From Alteribacter keqinensis (GTDB lineage Bacteria > Bacillota > Bacilli > Bacillales > Salisediminibacteriaceae): a stretch of 64,000 nucleotides of DNA. The notes beneath the pieces were generated by a model. That model did not search any database and had not been told where the DNA came from. It saw nothing but the letters and a program-made list of their open reading frames with translations. How positions within the stretch are numbered: position 1 is the stretch's first letter; each line of letters opens with the position of its first letter. The position numbers and the translations under genes are program-made. This document shows positions 8,637 to 16,922 of this stretch, piece by piece. The stretch lies in the NCBI RefSeq assembly GCF_003710255.1, contig NZ_RHIB01000001.1, positions 1,550,001 through 1,614,000 of the forward strand, given 5' to 3'.

Positions 8637-8675
8637 GTCCTCCTCCTTACGTATAATTCAACGTATTTTATTGAA

Positions 8676-8789
8676 AGTAGGCATAAGCTGAAGACGGCTC
8701 CAGCGGGAAAAGCAACAGACGAAGACCCCCGTAACGAAGTGAGGAGGCTGAGGCGTTCCGTCTGTAGCGAATGCAGATCTATGCTTACT
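8676..8789. repeat. Small intergenic repeat with inverted ends
   Basis: 114 bp bounded by AGTAGGCATA and its near-complement TATGCTTACT (9 of 10). The centre (CGTAACGAAGTGAGGAGGCT) is the complement of a core also found in elements at 23957-24070 and 63098-63508. No coding capacity. Confidence 0.55.
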
Positions 8790-8855
8790 TATAAATGAGA
8801 TTAGTTAGATTTAACACAAAATAAAAGCCTGTAGAGAAGAGACTTTCCCGTAGTC

Positions 8856-8886
8856 TGAAAAAAGCTGCCCACTAGGGGCAGCTTTT
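8856..8886 (-). terminator. Terminator of the SR1-like RNA
   Basis: Perfect 11-bp stem (AAAAGCTGCCC and complement) with a 5-nt loop, followed on the minus strand by six T residues. Confidence 0.9.
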
Positions 8887-8889
8887 ACA

Positions 8890-9021
8890 TTATTCCTCGT
8901 TATTCATAAGTGATGCTTCATCAGCACACTGCTCACAGCAGTTTCCGTACAGTGTTGAAACCTTCTCATTTTCGTAATGCTCAATAACCTTCTCACAGCT
9001 CTGGCAAACAATGACACCCAT
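8890..9021 (-). CDS. sr1P: GapA-binding peptide SR1P
   Basis: A 43-residue peptide beginning MGVIVCQSCEKVIEHYENEK, followed by VSTLYGNCCEQC. This is the SR1P family pattern: a CxxC near the N-terminus, the E-K-V-T/S-TLYG core and a second CCxxC. SR1P binds glyceraldehyde-3-phosphate dehydrogenase GapA in B. subtilis and, by way of GapA, affects RNase J1. The four or five cysteines suggest a metal site. AAGGAGTGGAG precedes the ATG. It is the only frame in the SR1-like RNA. Confidence 0.88.
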   Translation of the reverse strand: MGVIVCQSCEKVIEHYENEKVSTLYGNCCEQCADEASLMNNEE

Positions 9022-9045
9022 TCAGCTCCACTCCTTCATTTTAAT

Positions 9046-9060
9046 TGTAAGCGCTTTCGT
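9046..9060. promoter_or_regulatory. cre site (CcpA) in the SR1 leader
   Basis: TGTAAGCGCTTTCG fits the catabolite-responsive element consensus TGWAARCGYTWNCW. It begins within a few nt of the predicted transcription start, a position that represses. In B. subtilis SR1 is under CcpN and, weakly, CcpA control. Confidence 0.7.
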
Positions 9061-9068
9061 TAGTTTTA

Positions 9069-9097
9069 ATTATAGTATGACACATTAAAACTGTCAA
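9069..9097 (-). promoter_or_regulatory. Promoter of the SR1-like RNA
   Basis: On the minus strand TTGACA, exactly 17 nt, then TATAAT: a full consensus vegetative promoter. Transcription should start near 9062. Confidence 0.9.
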
Positions 9098-9149
9098 CTA
9101 CTTTTCATATATTATTGTATGTCTTTTAAACCAAATGTGACATACTAAT

Positions 9150-9190
9150 AAACAAAAAAGAACACGCATCTCCAAAAAGAGACGCGTGCC
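9150..9190 (-). terminator. Terminator of the DUF3055 gene
   Basis: Stem CACGCRTCTC/GAGACGCGTG with a short A-rich loop; followed on the minus strand by TTCTTTTTTGTTT. Confidence 0.85.
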
Positions 9191-9194
9191 CACT

Positions 9195-9488
9195 TTAATA
9201 TTGCTCAACGATGGTTACGGGTGGCAGTTCACCTTGCAAAAAAGCACCAATCTGTTCTGCTTCATCCAGCTGCTTAATATGAAAGGCCTTCTGAATTGCT
9301 TCTGCTTCCTGGGTATCATCCAGACACAGTAGAGTCGACCGTCCTGTCTGCATACAGGTGACGAGGGCTTTGCCAAAGAACATGTTTGTGTACATGATTG
9401 CAAAGTCATAGCGATGGTATTCAGTAGCAACGCCGACAAAACGTACGTTCACCTGTTCGACCTCATCATAAAGCCGATCCCATTTCAC
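9195..9488 (-). CDS. DUF3055 (SAV0927-like) protein
   Basis: A 97-residue protein whose central part (RFVGVATEYHRYDFAIMYTN, then FFGKALVTCMQTGRSTLL) matches the DUF3055/SAV0927 family of Firmicutes, small alpha-beta proteins without known function. The start is GTG at 9488, eight nt after AAGGAGG. It lies downstream of the next gene (9557-9994) with a 68-nt gap, so the two may be co-transcribed and share the terminator at 9150-9190. Confidence 0.75.
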   Translation of the reverse strand: MKWDRLYDEVEQVNVRFVGVATEYHRYDFAIMYTNMFFGKALVTCMQTGRSTLLCLDDTQEAEAIQKAFHIKQLDEAEQIGAFLQGELPPVTIVEQY

Positions 9489-9556
9489 CGTAACCGCCTC
9501 CTTATTGAATTATTCATAATTATATGAAAATTAAAGAATCTTAGCAACTAATTTGC

Positions 9557-9994
9557 TTATAGCAACTTACCTTTGGCTTCAATAAAGTTCGCCAGTTCCT
9601 CTGTAAAAAGAAGATCCTGATCGGTAATGGCATACAGATCGGTTGAAATGCGCAATGAAAAAATATAGGACAGTCTGTTCTTATTTGTTACCGGCATGAG
9701 AATCGTCTGCTTTTTCCCTTCTTTTAAAAATACAGAGCTTTTCATTCCGCACATACCTGAAAATCCCAAGCCAAACATACATTCCTTTCCGAGACTCTCT
9801 TTTGTTCCATATAAATGTACAGGACTGACCTGGCCTTCTGCATCTGCTTTGTATACAATGACAACGATGTTTTTCATAGCACCGTCAAAAATTGCTCTGC
9901 TTACTCTGCCGATAAAATCTTCATGATTGAGTGCGTAATCATACGCACGCCCCACTTCCAACCGCAATCCGTCTAAAAGATCTGACTTATTCAT
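9557..9994 (-). CDS. Hypothetical protein, possibly GAF-like
   Basis: A 145-residue soluble protein. The ATG at 9994 is preferred because AGGTGA lies seven nt before it; an in-frame ATG at 10012 has no site. The predicted order (helix, then strands IVVIVYKADAEGQVSPVHLYG and KKQTILMPVTNKNRLSYIFSL, then a C-terminal helix) resembles a small GAF or PAS sensor domain, but I cannot name a family. Two cysteines (ECMFGLGFSGMCGM) lie mid-domain. It is not attached to an output domain. Confidence 0.6.
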   Translation of the reverse strand: MNKSDLLDGLRLEVGRAYDYALNHEDFIGRVSRAIFDGAMKNIVVIVYKADAEGQVSPVHLYGTKESLGKECMFGLGFSGMCGMKSSVFLKEGKKQTILMPVTNKNRLSYIFSLRISTDLYAITDQDLLFTEELANFIEAKGKLL

Positions 9995-10012
9995 TCTGTT
10001 ATCACCTGCCAT

Positions 10013-10531
10013 TTTAATCCTTTATCCGATTTTCTATATTTTTTTGAGCATATCACATGTGTTCAAAAATTAATGTCGTCTTTTGTCAGATGAGTTGAAT
10101 TAATTATAGATTTTTTTAGACTTTTCCACATTGTGTAATATACTGTAATACTCTTGGATATCTTAGAAAACATTAGAAATTACCGGGTATTTATACCTTT
10201 ACTTATTTTATGTAAAGTCTTATGTGAAAAGCACTAAAAAAGAAAGCCACTAATGTGACTTTCCTAATACGCTCTGTTAAACTCAGGTGTTTATTTGCAC
10301 TCATTGGAGGGCATGCCCGTGGCGGTCCCTTTCTCGCATTGCAGGATCTAACCTGGGTTCCCCTTCCCCGTCCATTCCCAGTGCTTCATCGATTTTAAAT
10401 GCATAATAGAAAAACACTGCTTTGTTGCTGTTGCTTTCATGCAGACGGTTACGCGGAGATGCTACCGGGATGAGCTATTCAAAGCCTGCTCGCAGGAAAC
10501 CACGATATCACGCCCACACAAAACCAGCGGT
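10013..10531. other. Gap with degenerate repeat remnants
   Basis: The first 200 nt are A/T-rich and probably hold the promoter of the 9557-9994 gene, which I could not place precisely. From about 10229 on, fragments such as AAAGCACTAAAAAAGAAAGCC and CACTCATTGGAGG-like words resemble decayed copies of the intergenic elements at 7881 and 50280 (first word shortened: AAAGCACTAAAAAAG). No gene or RNA recognised. Confidence 0.35.
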
Positions 10532-11641
10532 TCAGTTGCCCCAGATGCCTGTTAAAATCTCCTTCGTTTCATCTGGTGTGAATGGCTTCCAGAACAATTC
10601 CCCGTAGATGAGTAAATCATGGTGCAGGTGGAGTCCTCCTCCATCGCCGTTAACAGCAAAACTGGTTCCTGAATTGCCCACATAACCGATGAGGATATCC
10701 TTATCTACACGATCACCCGGCTTCAGGTCCGGATTAGTCCGGTCCAGATGGGCAAACCTGTTCATCACGCCGTTCTCGTATTGTACCCACACCTGTTTTC
10801 CCCGTAATTTATCCAGAAGATACTCCGGTGTCAAACCAAGCTCTGCTGTGGCAGATAGGGTATCATTTCTTATTAGTTCGGATTCAAATTCAGTATAATC
10901 ATGGTCGACGCGTACAACAATCCCTTCAGCCATTCCATAAACAGGCGTATCCGTCGTAATATCAACACCTGTGGAGTAACCGTACCAGTCTATCCCTTCA
11001 TGGTATCCGTTACGGTACGGACGAGGAGCACCGGGCAGGTGACTGTCAATCGTACTTACTGCTGCATCTCTGATCGGAAAATCGAGAAAGGACAAGTATT
11101 CAATCATCTCATCCACCGTCAAATCCTCAAGGATAAATCGATCCGTTTGTTCGGACAATACTTCAACGCTGGGCGTCTCCATTTTCAGCACAACTTGGTT
11201 TTCTTCCTCCACGACTATTTCCATTCCAGGAAGTTCAAGCAGAAACCCGACTGGCAGGCAAGGGTCTCCTTCTTTATTTAGCAGCAGAGGCGTTTTTGCT
11301 GAAGGAAAAAACAACCCGTCCCGTTCCATAACCGGCACGTCATAAATAAAGCCGAATGAACGGTTGCCAATAGTCATTTCAAGCTTCCGATGAATCTCAT
11401 CATAAGAAAAATTCCCGCCTTGCTTTTCTATTAATTCTTCTACCTTAAATATCTGAGTCCCATCCACCTGATCTGTTGAGAGGTAGATTTCATTTTCAGC
11501 AGAATGTCTCTCATCCGGGCCTTCTGCGGGTTTTTGCTTTTCAGTGCCTTCTTCCACGTATGTGGCAAGGTTCACTGCAGCTGCTATTACAGTTACGATA
11601 AATAGGGAGAGGAATAAAACCAGCCTTTTGTTTGGTTTCAT
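10532..11641 (-). CDS. M23-family metallopeptidase, membrane-anchored
   Basis: 369 residues. A signal-anchor helix lies at about residues 6-26, then a linker, a copper-amine-oxidase-like stalk region, and a C-terminal peptidase M23 (LytM) domain. The zinc-site motifs are HEGID (HxGxD) and HLH near the C-terminus. Such enzymes cut peptidoglycan cross-bridges. The ATG at 11641 is preferred (AAAGGAAAA upstream) over a TTG at 11674 without a site. It follows the deacetylase gene after 55 nt on the same strand, so the pair may form one wall-modifying operon. Confidence 0.8.
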   Translation of the reverse strand: MKPNKRLVLFLSLFIVTVIAAAVNLATYVEEGTEKQKPAEGPDERHSAENEIYLSTDQVDGTQIFKVEELIEKQGGNFSYDEIHRKLEMTIGNRSFGFIYDVPVMERDGLFFPSAKTPLLLNKEGDPCLPVGFLLELPGMEIVVEEENQVVLKMETPSVEVLSEQTDRFILEDLTVDEMIEYLSFLDFPIRDAAVSTIDSHLPGAPRPYRNGYHEGIDWYGYSTGVDITTDTPVYGMAEGIVVRVDHDYTEFESELIRNDTLSATAELGLTPEYLLDKLRGKQVWVQYENGVMNRFAHLDRTNPDLKPGDRVDKDILIGYVGNSGTSFAVNGDGGGLHLHHDLLIYGELFWKPFTPDETKEILTGIWGN

Positions 11642-11696
11642 TTTTACATTTTCCTTTCTTGTTTCCCTATTCAATTGTAGACAGCAGCAGCTTGAT

Positions 11697-12566
11697 TTAT
11701 TCTATTTTTTCAGGATCAATTGGTTCATATCCCTTTTCTCTTAACCCATTCACAATGTCTTCAAGAGCTTCACTTGTAAAAGAGCGGTCATGCATTAACA
11801 GGTTCGCACCGTTTCGTAAAAGTTCTGTCTCTACCATTATTTCAGCCAGCGGGTCTGCTTCCATATAATCAGCTTCATAATCATATCCATAGGTCCAGTT
11901 CATCCACTGCATTCCTTCTTCTTCTATCAACTGCTTTGAATAATCGGTATTAACCCCGAACGGCGCTCTGTAAAATCTCGGACGCTCACCGATAATTTCT
12001 TCTACCAGATCGTTCAGTTCAATAATTTCCGCATACTGTTCTTCCTCAGTAAGGTGGCTCATATTCGGATGATTCATTGTATGGTTACCTATCTCAAACC
12101 CAAGCTCATGAATGCCTCTAAGCTGATCCTTAGCATCTTCAGACTGTAGAAAATGACCGTTCACAAAAAAAATAGCCCCGGCGTCAAGCTCTGCGAGAGT
12201 TTGAGCCATCTCCAGCCCGTGATCGGCTGGAGCATCGTCAATCGTAAGGAGCACCACCTGTTCACTGTTGTTCCCATCAAGGGGCTGTACAGTATGATCC
12301 GAAGCCATCTGGTGAGTAACCTCGGTCTCAGATTCTTCCTCCAGTTCTTCCTCCTCGTCTGTTTCATCATGGAGGTCTTGATCATCATCAGCGAGGTCTT
12401 CGTCTTCATCGCCTCCCTGTCCTTCTGCTCCTTCGCTCTCTTCGTTATCTGTTGTTTCTTCGTATGTATCATCTTCCGTTACTGTTTCTTCTTCGTTTCC
12501 GTTCTCATCTCCGCATGCTGTAACCAGCAATGCAGCCACAGTCAGCCCGCCAACAACTTTTTTCAC
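11697..12566 (-). CDS. Polysaccharide deacetylase family lipoprotein
   Basis: 289 residues: lipoprotein signal with Cys18 (VTAC), a strongly acidic linker of about 65 residues, then a NodB-type carbohydrate esterase 4 domain. Motif 1 is TIDDAP (108-113; normally TFDDGP), motif 2 HTMNH with the two zinc histidines, motif 3 RAPFG, and the histidine motif LLMHD. The catalytic Asp and both His ligands are kept. The likely substrate is peptidoglycan N-acetylglucosamine or N-acetylmuramate. The acidic linker suits a salt-adapted cell surface. Start GTG at 12566 after AAGGAGTAG. Confidence 0.85.
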   Translation of the reverse strand: MKKVVGGLTVAALLVTACGDENGNEEETVTEDDTYEETTDNEESEGAEGQGGDEDEDLADDDQDLHDETDEEEELEEESETEVTHQMASDHTVQPLDGNNSEQVVLLTIDDAPADHGLEMAQTLAELDAGAIFFVNGHFLQSEDAKDQLRGIHELGFEIGNHTMNHPNMSHLTEEEQYAEIIELNDLVEEIIGERPRFYRAPFGVNTDYSKQLIEEEGMQWMNWTYGYDYEADYMEADPLAEIMVETELLRNGANLLMHDRSFTSEALEDIVNGLREKGYEPIDPEKIE

Positions 12567-12892
12567 ACGTATCTACTCCTTGTTTTTAATCTCGCTTTAT
12601 ATTTTATCAGAGTAGCCTTGGAGAAGATATGAAACCCCTGTCATTAAACAGGATATCATTCGACAATTATTGAAATACTACATAGAGTCACTGTCGAAAC
12701 CCAGCCCCTTCCAGTAGGTCAAAATTACTAATTATACGTTTCTCTTTTCATAGGTGAGGGTAAGGATTAACGATAAAACCAAGTCTGACAAGGTAAAATA
12801 GTTGTCAATTAAAACGCCTTATGGTATTTTGGTTCATGTTGCTTTTTATCCGCATTAATATTCGACAAAATTTATGAAAGGTGGAATTGATT
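12567..12892. other. Divergent intergenic region
   Basis: Separates the deacetylase lipoprotein (minus) from the BCCT gene (plus). Apart from one plausible plus-strand promoter at 12802-12830, I see no hairpin, repeat or small gene. Confidence 0.5.
12802..12830 (+). promoter_or_regulatory. Possible promoter of the BCCT gene
   Basis: TTGTCA, 17 nt, TATTTT, ending 63 nt before the GTG start at 12893. No osmostress-specific element recognised. Confidence 0.4.
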
Positions 12893-14410
12893 GTGAAAAG
12901 ACTCACACCAGTATTCGTTATCTCCCTTGTCATTACCGTTGCTTTCATCATCTGGGGCGTAGCAGCCACCGAAAACATGGAACATATTACGACTGAAATA
13001 CAGGGGTTCATTACCGGGCAGTTTGGCTGGTTTTATTTACTTACCGCAACCGCCTTTGTTGCTTTTGCCATCTACTTAATCTTCTCTCCTTTAGGCCGTA
13101 TTAAGCTTGGGGACGAAAATGAGGAACCGGAATACAATTATCTCACATGGTTTTCATTCCTATTTACAGCGGGAATGGGGATAGGGCTCGTTTTCTGGGG
13201 CGCCGCAGAACCGATGTATCATTTGTTTACCCCGCCTCCGTCTGAGGTGATCAATGATGATGCACAGGCAGCAGGAGTTGCCCTGCGTTACTCGTTCTTC
13301 CATTGGGGCGTTCACCCATGGGCTATTTACTCAGTAGTCGCTTTAACACTTGCTTACTTTAAATTCCGAAAGAAGTCTCCTGCCGTAATGAGCGCCGCAT
13401 TTGAGCCGCTTTTGGGAGACCGTGTCAACGGACCGATCGGAACAACTATTAACGTCATTGTTGTATTTGCAACTGTCTTCGGTGTTGCTACTTCACTTGG
13501 ATTTGGTACAGCACAGATTGGCGGAGGTCTGTCACAGGTATTCGGAATCAGCAACACGGTCACACTGCAGCTGATTATTATTCTAGTCGTAACCATTCTG
13601 TATATGTTTTCATCTCAGACTGGACTCAATGTAGGTATTAAATACTTAAGTAAAACGAATATTATTCTGGCTGCTTTTCTCATGCTGTTTATGTTATTTG
13701 CAGGACCGACCAACTACATTATGAACGCCTTTACCCAGACGTTCGGAAGTTACCTGCAGAACTTCGTTGGCATGAGCTTCAGAATCGATACATTCAACCC
13801 TGACAGTACGTGGGTTGAGGACTGGACTATTTTCTACTGGGCATGGTGGATTGCCTGGGCACCATTTGTAGGTACGTTTATTGCACGGGTTTCCCGCGGG
13901 CGTACGATCCGTGAGTTTATCCTCGGTGTTATAGCCGTACCCACCATCTTCGGGGCATTATGGTTCTCTGTTTTCGGTGGAACAGCTATGAACCTTCAGC
14001 TTGAGCAAGGTATAGACATTTACTCAACGATCAGTGATTCCGGTGAGGAGTCAGCACTGTTCGCTGTCCTTGCCCAATTTAACTTCGGTACAATCATGAC
14101 GATCATTGCCGTGCTGCTAATCGCATCATTCTTTATTACATCTGCTGACTCAGCAACCTTTGTTCTTGGTATGCAGACGACAAACGGAAGTTTGAACCCG
14201 CCAAACCCTGTTAAATTTGTCTGGGGTGTTATTCAATCGACAACTGCAGCCGTTCTTCTCCTTGCAGGAGGACTGGCAGCCCTTCAGACAGCATCCATTA
14301 TCGCAGCCTTCCCGTTTGCGATTATCATGATCTTTATGGTCATAAGTTTAATGAAAGCATTACGGCAAGAGAAAATTCCGCCTAAAAAGTTAAAAGAACA
14401 AAAACAGTAA
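12893..14410 (+). CDS. BCCT-family betaine/choline transporter
   Basis: 505 residues with the twelve membrane segments of the betaine-carnitine-choline transporter family. Family signatures are visible: GMGIGLVFWGAAEPMYH near residues 95-111, HWGVHPWAIYS, and the tryptophan-rich segment FYWAWWIAWAPFVG of helix 8, which holds the aromatic substrate box. These are sodium-coupled carriers; OpuD of B. subtilis is the closest type known to me. The start is GTG at 12893, eight nt after AAAGGTGG; the GTG at 12881 overlaps that site. Together with the opuAC fragment at the right edge it points to betaine-based osmoprotection. Confidence 0.92.
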   Translation: MKRLTPVFVISLVITVAFIIWGVAATENMEHITTEIQGFITGQFGWFYLLTATAFVAFAIYLIFSPLGRIKLGDENEEPEYNYLTWFSFLFTAGMGIGLVFWGAAEPMYHLFTPPPSEVINDDAQAAGVALRYSFFHWGVHPWAIYSVVALTLAYFKFRKKSPAVMSAAFEPLLGDRVNGPIGTTINVIVVFATVFGVATSLGFGTAQIGGGLSQVFGISNTVTLQLIIILVVTILYMFSSQTGLNVGIKYLSKTNIILAAFLMLFMLFAGPTNYIMNAFTQTFGSYLQNFVGMSFRIDTFNPDSTWVEDWTIFYWAWWIAWAPFVGTFIARVSRGRTIREFILGVIAVPTIFGALWFSVFGGTAMNLQLEQGIDIYSTISDSGEESALFAVLAQFNFGTIMTIIAVLLIASFFITSADSATFVLGMQTTNGSLNPPNPVKFVWGVIQSTTAAVLLLAGGLAALQTASIIAAFPFAIIMIFMVISLMKALRQEKIPPKKLKEQKQ

Positions 14411-14422
14411 AACTGTAAAAGT

Positions 14423-14473
14423 AACAGCCAGGAATGGAGGATCACTCTTCATTCCGGGCTGTTTTTATTTTTG
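14423..14473 (+). terminator. Terminator of the BCCT gene
   Basis: ACAGCC and GGAATG arms pair with CATTCC and GGCTGT around a 10-nt loop, followed by TTTTTATTTTTG. Confidence 0.85.
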
Positions 14474-14532
14474 TTGAACCTGGATGTTGAATTTCGCTTA
14501 TTACGCATTATACGGTCCGTTCGTGCGCCTTT

Positions 14533-14721
14533 TCAGCATGCAGCTTGTTCCTCTTTTAGTGTATTGAAGTTATCTGCGTCTTTATTATGCCACTTTATGA
14601 ATCTGTGCCGGTGCAGATGATTGACCTGGACTTCCCTTTTAGCTGTTTTTTTAAAATTACGGTAAAAGAGAGGTTTCCAGCATATTTTTCTGTCTTCCTC
14701 AAAAACGAGCTGTTTTATCAA
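14533..14721 (-). CDS. Doubtful small ORF
   Basis: A 62-codon frame starting with TTG at 14721, five nt after AAGAAGG. The product is basic and rich in His, Lys and Asn, with no recognisable domain and no clear terminator. It lies in an otherwise empty 479-nt gap (14411-14889), where the only other clear signal is the BCCT terminator. Listed because the ribosome-binding site is good; it could easily be chance. Confidence 0.22.
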   Translation of the reverse strand: MIKQLVFEEDRKICWKPLFYRNFKKTAKREVQVNHLHRHRFIKWHNKDADNFNTLKEEQAAC

Positions 14722-14889
14722 TCGAACCTTCTTTTTACCGCTTTCTTTTTACACTCCTTAACATAAGGTTTTGATAAGCTTTCATTTACATAACAGTTAT
14801 GTTACTTCGGTTTTTATTTTGTGCCGCCGTGTTACTATTTGACTAACCTTACTTAGCTCAGATCCTTTTTCGAGAGGAATGATCACATA

Positions 14890-15309
14890 ATGACAGAGAA
14901 AATGTTCATCTTAACTTTTTCCATATCAGTCATGTTCCTGTCTTCCAGCTGTCAGTCCGAAAAAACAAACGCCGACGACTCCAACCTTGGAATGGACAAT
15001 CAAGTTATTGCCGTGCTCTTCTCTGATGAGAGCCAGATTGAACAGGAAGTGAACTATTATGACGCCGTACTTGATTTACAACAAGACCACACTGACAAAA
15101 TTGATTCTGTTAAAGTTGTCGATTCAGACGAAGAAGAATATATACAGTCATATGATATTGAATCGTTTCCCACATTGATTATAATTTCCGATCACGAGGT
15201 GAAAGTAAAAATTGAGGGAAATCTCGACAGCCGGCAAATATTAAATGAGTTCAAAACCGGTCTCGAGAGGATTGAAGTGCAGGATGTTTCTTATTTAAAC
15301 AGAGGATGA
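14890..15309 (+). CDS. Thioredoxin-fold lipoprotein lacking a CxxC motif
   Basis: 139 residues. A signal peptide with lipobox SSSC puts the lipid-carrying cysteine at position 21. The rest fits one thioredoxin-like fold: strand QVIAVLFSDESQ, then a helix, then the typical cis-proline region ESFPTLIIISD. Where thioredoxins have CxxC this protein has ESQIEQ, so it is not a disulfide reductase of the usual kind. GAGAGGAATGATCAC precedes the ATG. Exact family not recognised. Confidence 0.65.
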   Translation: MTEKMFILTFSISVMFLSSSCQSEKTNADDSNLGMDNQVIAVLFSDESQIEQEVNYYDAVLDLQQDHTDKIDSVKVVDSDEEEYIQSYDIESFPTLIIISDHEVKVKIEGNLDSRQILNEFKTGLERIEVQDVSYLNRG

Positions 15310-15316
15310 TCGAGTG

Positions 15317-15350
15317 CCAGGCTGTTTCCGCAGCCTGGTTATGTTATTTT
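15317..15350 (+). terminator. Terminator of the 14890-15309 gene
   Basis: Perfect 8-bp stem CCAGGCTG/CAGCCTGG with loop TTTCCG, followed by TTATGTTATTTT. Confidence 0.8.
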
Positions 15351-15460
15351 ACAGTCAGCCTGCTCTTTTCTACGGTTTGCAACTCTATTCTTACACTTTG
15401 CCCCCCCTCTTTTTACGGTTAAGCCCCTCCATTCAACGGTTAACAGCCTTTTTCACAGCA
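15350..15460. repeat. Intergenic array of 21-nt-period degenerate units (word TACGGTT)
   Basis: TACAGTC at 15350, TACGGTT at 15371, TACACTT at 15392, TACGGTT at 15414, AACGGTT at 15435 and a weaker unit near 15455. Spacings are 21, 21, 22 and 21 nt. It lies between two convergent genes, each with its own terminator. Same architecture as arrays at 22822, 32310 and 48518 but a different word. Confidence 0.6.
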
Positions 15461-15465
15461 ATTAC

Positions 15466-15496
15466 ACAAAAACACCCCGCTCAAATGAGCGGGGTA
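15466..15496 (-). terminator. Terminator of pdhABCD
   Basis: Perfect stem ACCCCGCTC/GAGCGGGGT with a 4-nt loop; followed on the minus strand by GTTTTTGTG. Confidence 0.9.
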
Positions 15497-15508
15497 TTTA
15501 AAATGCGA

Positions 15509-16918
15509 TTATTTTACAATGTGGATCGGCATGCCAAGGGCAACTTCCGCAGTTTCCATTGTAATTTCACCAAGAGATGGGTGGGCGTGAATAGTAAGCG
15601 CCAAGTCTTCAGCTGTCATACCTGCTTCAATCGCAACACATGCTTCAGAAATCATGTCGGAAGCGTGTTCACCGGCAATTTGAACGCCAAGTACAAGGCC
15701 GTCTTCTTTGCGCGTAATCATCTTCACGAAACCTTCTGTTGCGTTAAGAGAAAGAGCTCGTCCGTTTGCAGCAAACGGGAACTTGGCAACTTCAATGTCG
15801 TAGCCTTGTTCTTTCGCTTCTTTTTCTTTAAGACCAACAGAAGCAAGCTCTGGGCCTGAGAATACGACTTCAGGAATCGCTGTGTAGTCAATTTCAGCTG
15901 GCTCGCCGGAAATAGCCTCAGCAGCTACCTTTGCTTCGTAGGACGCTTTGTGAGCAAGCTGAGGGCCTGCTACGATGTCACCGATTGCGTAGATATTGCT
16001 TGATGTTGTACGGCACTGCTTGTCGATCTTGATCAGACCTTTATCGTCAAGTTCAACACCAGCCTGTTCAAGACCAAGTTCATCTGTGTTCGGCTTACGT
16101 CCGACTGTTACAAGAAGGTAATCTCCTTCAAATGTTTCTTCTTTGCCTTTGATCTCAGCTTTTACTTTCACACCGCTGTCAGACTCTTCAACGCTTTGTG
16201 CGAAAGCTTCTGTTTTGATCGTTACGCCGTTTTTCTTAAGGCGCTTCGCCACAAGCTGGCTCATTTGCTTTTCGAATCCAGGAAGGATGGCTTTTGTACC
16301 TTCAAGGATTGTTACTTCAGCGCCAAGGTTTGCATAGGCAGAACCAAGCTCAACGCCGATGTAGCCGCCACCGATAACAACGAGCTTCTCTGGTACTTCT
16401 TTAAGACCTAAAGCACCAGTAGAAGAAACAACGCGCTCAGTGTATTTGAATGCAGGAAGCTCAACAGGACGGGATCCTGTAGCGACGATGCAGTTTTTAA
16501 ATTTGTAAGTCTGGGAGCTCTTGTCGTCCATAATACGAACTGTCTCTTCGTCGACGAAGTAAGCTTCGCCTTTAACGATATCAACGCTGTTGCCTTTAAG
16601 AAGACCTTCAACGCCGCCAGTAAGTTTTTCTACGACACCCTGCTTCCATTCCTGAACTTTTGAGAAGTCGAGGCTGACTTTGTCAACGCTGATCCCCATA
16701 TCTTCAGAGTTGCCTGCATCGTGGAAACGATGGCCTGCTTCAATAAGTGCTTTTGAAGGAATACAGCCGACGTTTAAGCAAACGCCACCGAGGTTTCCTT
16801 TTTCTACAACCGTTACTTTTTGCCCGAGTTGAGCTGCACGGATTGCAGCTACGTAGCCGCCGGGACCGGAGCCAATGACGAGCGTATCTACTTCAACCGG
16901 AAAATCTCCTACTACCAT
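15509..16918 (-). CDS. pdhD: Dihydrolipoyl dehydrogenase, PDH E3
   Basis: 469-residue FAD/NAD flavoprotein disulfide oxidoreductase that reoxidises lipoamide on E2. FAD-binding GSGPGG at 16-21, redox-active disulfide C47 and C52 in [16 protein letters not shown]-binding [10 protein letters not shown], and the C-terminal HAHPSLGE catalytic histidine motif. Four nt separate it from pdhC. Last gene of the pdh operon, ahead of the terminator at 15466-15496; the reading frame is intact. Confidence 0.96.
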   Translation of the reverse strand: MVVGDFPVEVDTLVIGSGPGGYVAAIRAAQLGQKVTVVEKGNLGGVCLNVGCIPSKALIEAGHRFHDAGNSEDMGISVDKVSLDFSKVQEWKQGVVEKLTGGVEGLLKGNSVDIVKGEAYFVDEETVRIMDDKSSQTYKFKNCIVATGSRPVELPAFKYTERVVSSTGALGLKEVPEKLVVIGGGYIGVELGSAYANLGAEVTILEGTKAILPGFEKQMSQLVAKRLKKNGVTIKTEAFAQSVEESDSGVKVKAEIKGKEETFEGDYLLVTVGRKPNTDELGLEQAGVELDDKGLIKIDKQCRTTSSNIYAIGDIVAGPQLAHKASYEAKVAAEAISGEPAEIDYTAIPEVVFSGPELASVGLKEKEAKEQGYDIEVAKFPFAANGRALSLNATEGFVKMITRKEDGLVLGVQIAGEHASDMISEACVAIEAGMTAEDLALTIHAHPSLGEITMETAEVALGMPIHIVK

Positions 16919-16922
16919 AAGT

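Larger units (their letters stand above)
8857..9062 (-). ncRNA. SR1-like dual-function small RNA
   Basis: A self-contained transcription unit of about 205 nt: consensus promoter at 9069-9097, short leader, the SR1P reading frame at 8890-9021 and a strong terminator at 8856-8886. Size, SR1P content and position near speA and yktB all match B. subtilis SR1. That RNA base-pairs with ahrC mRNA and encodes a GapA-binding peptide. Pairing with ahrC here cannot be tested from this window. Confidence 0.8.

Noticed and set aside
15314-15859. 181-codon plus-strand frame
   Set aside because: Begins in a terminator and the periodic array and continues antisense to pdhD; a shadow frame.
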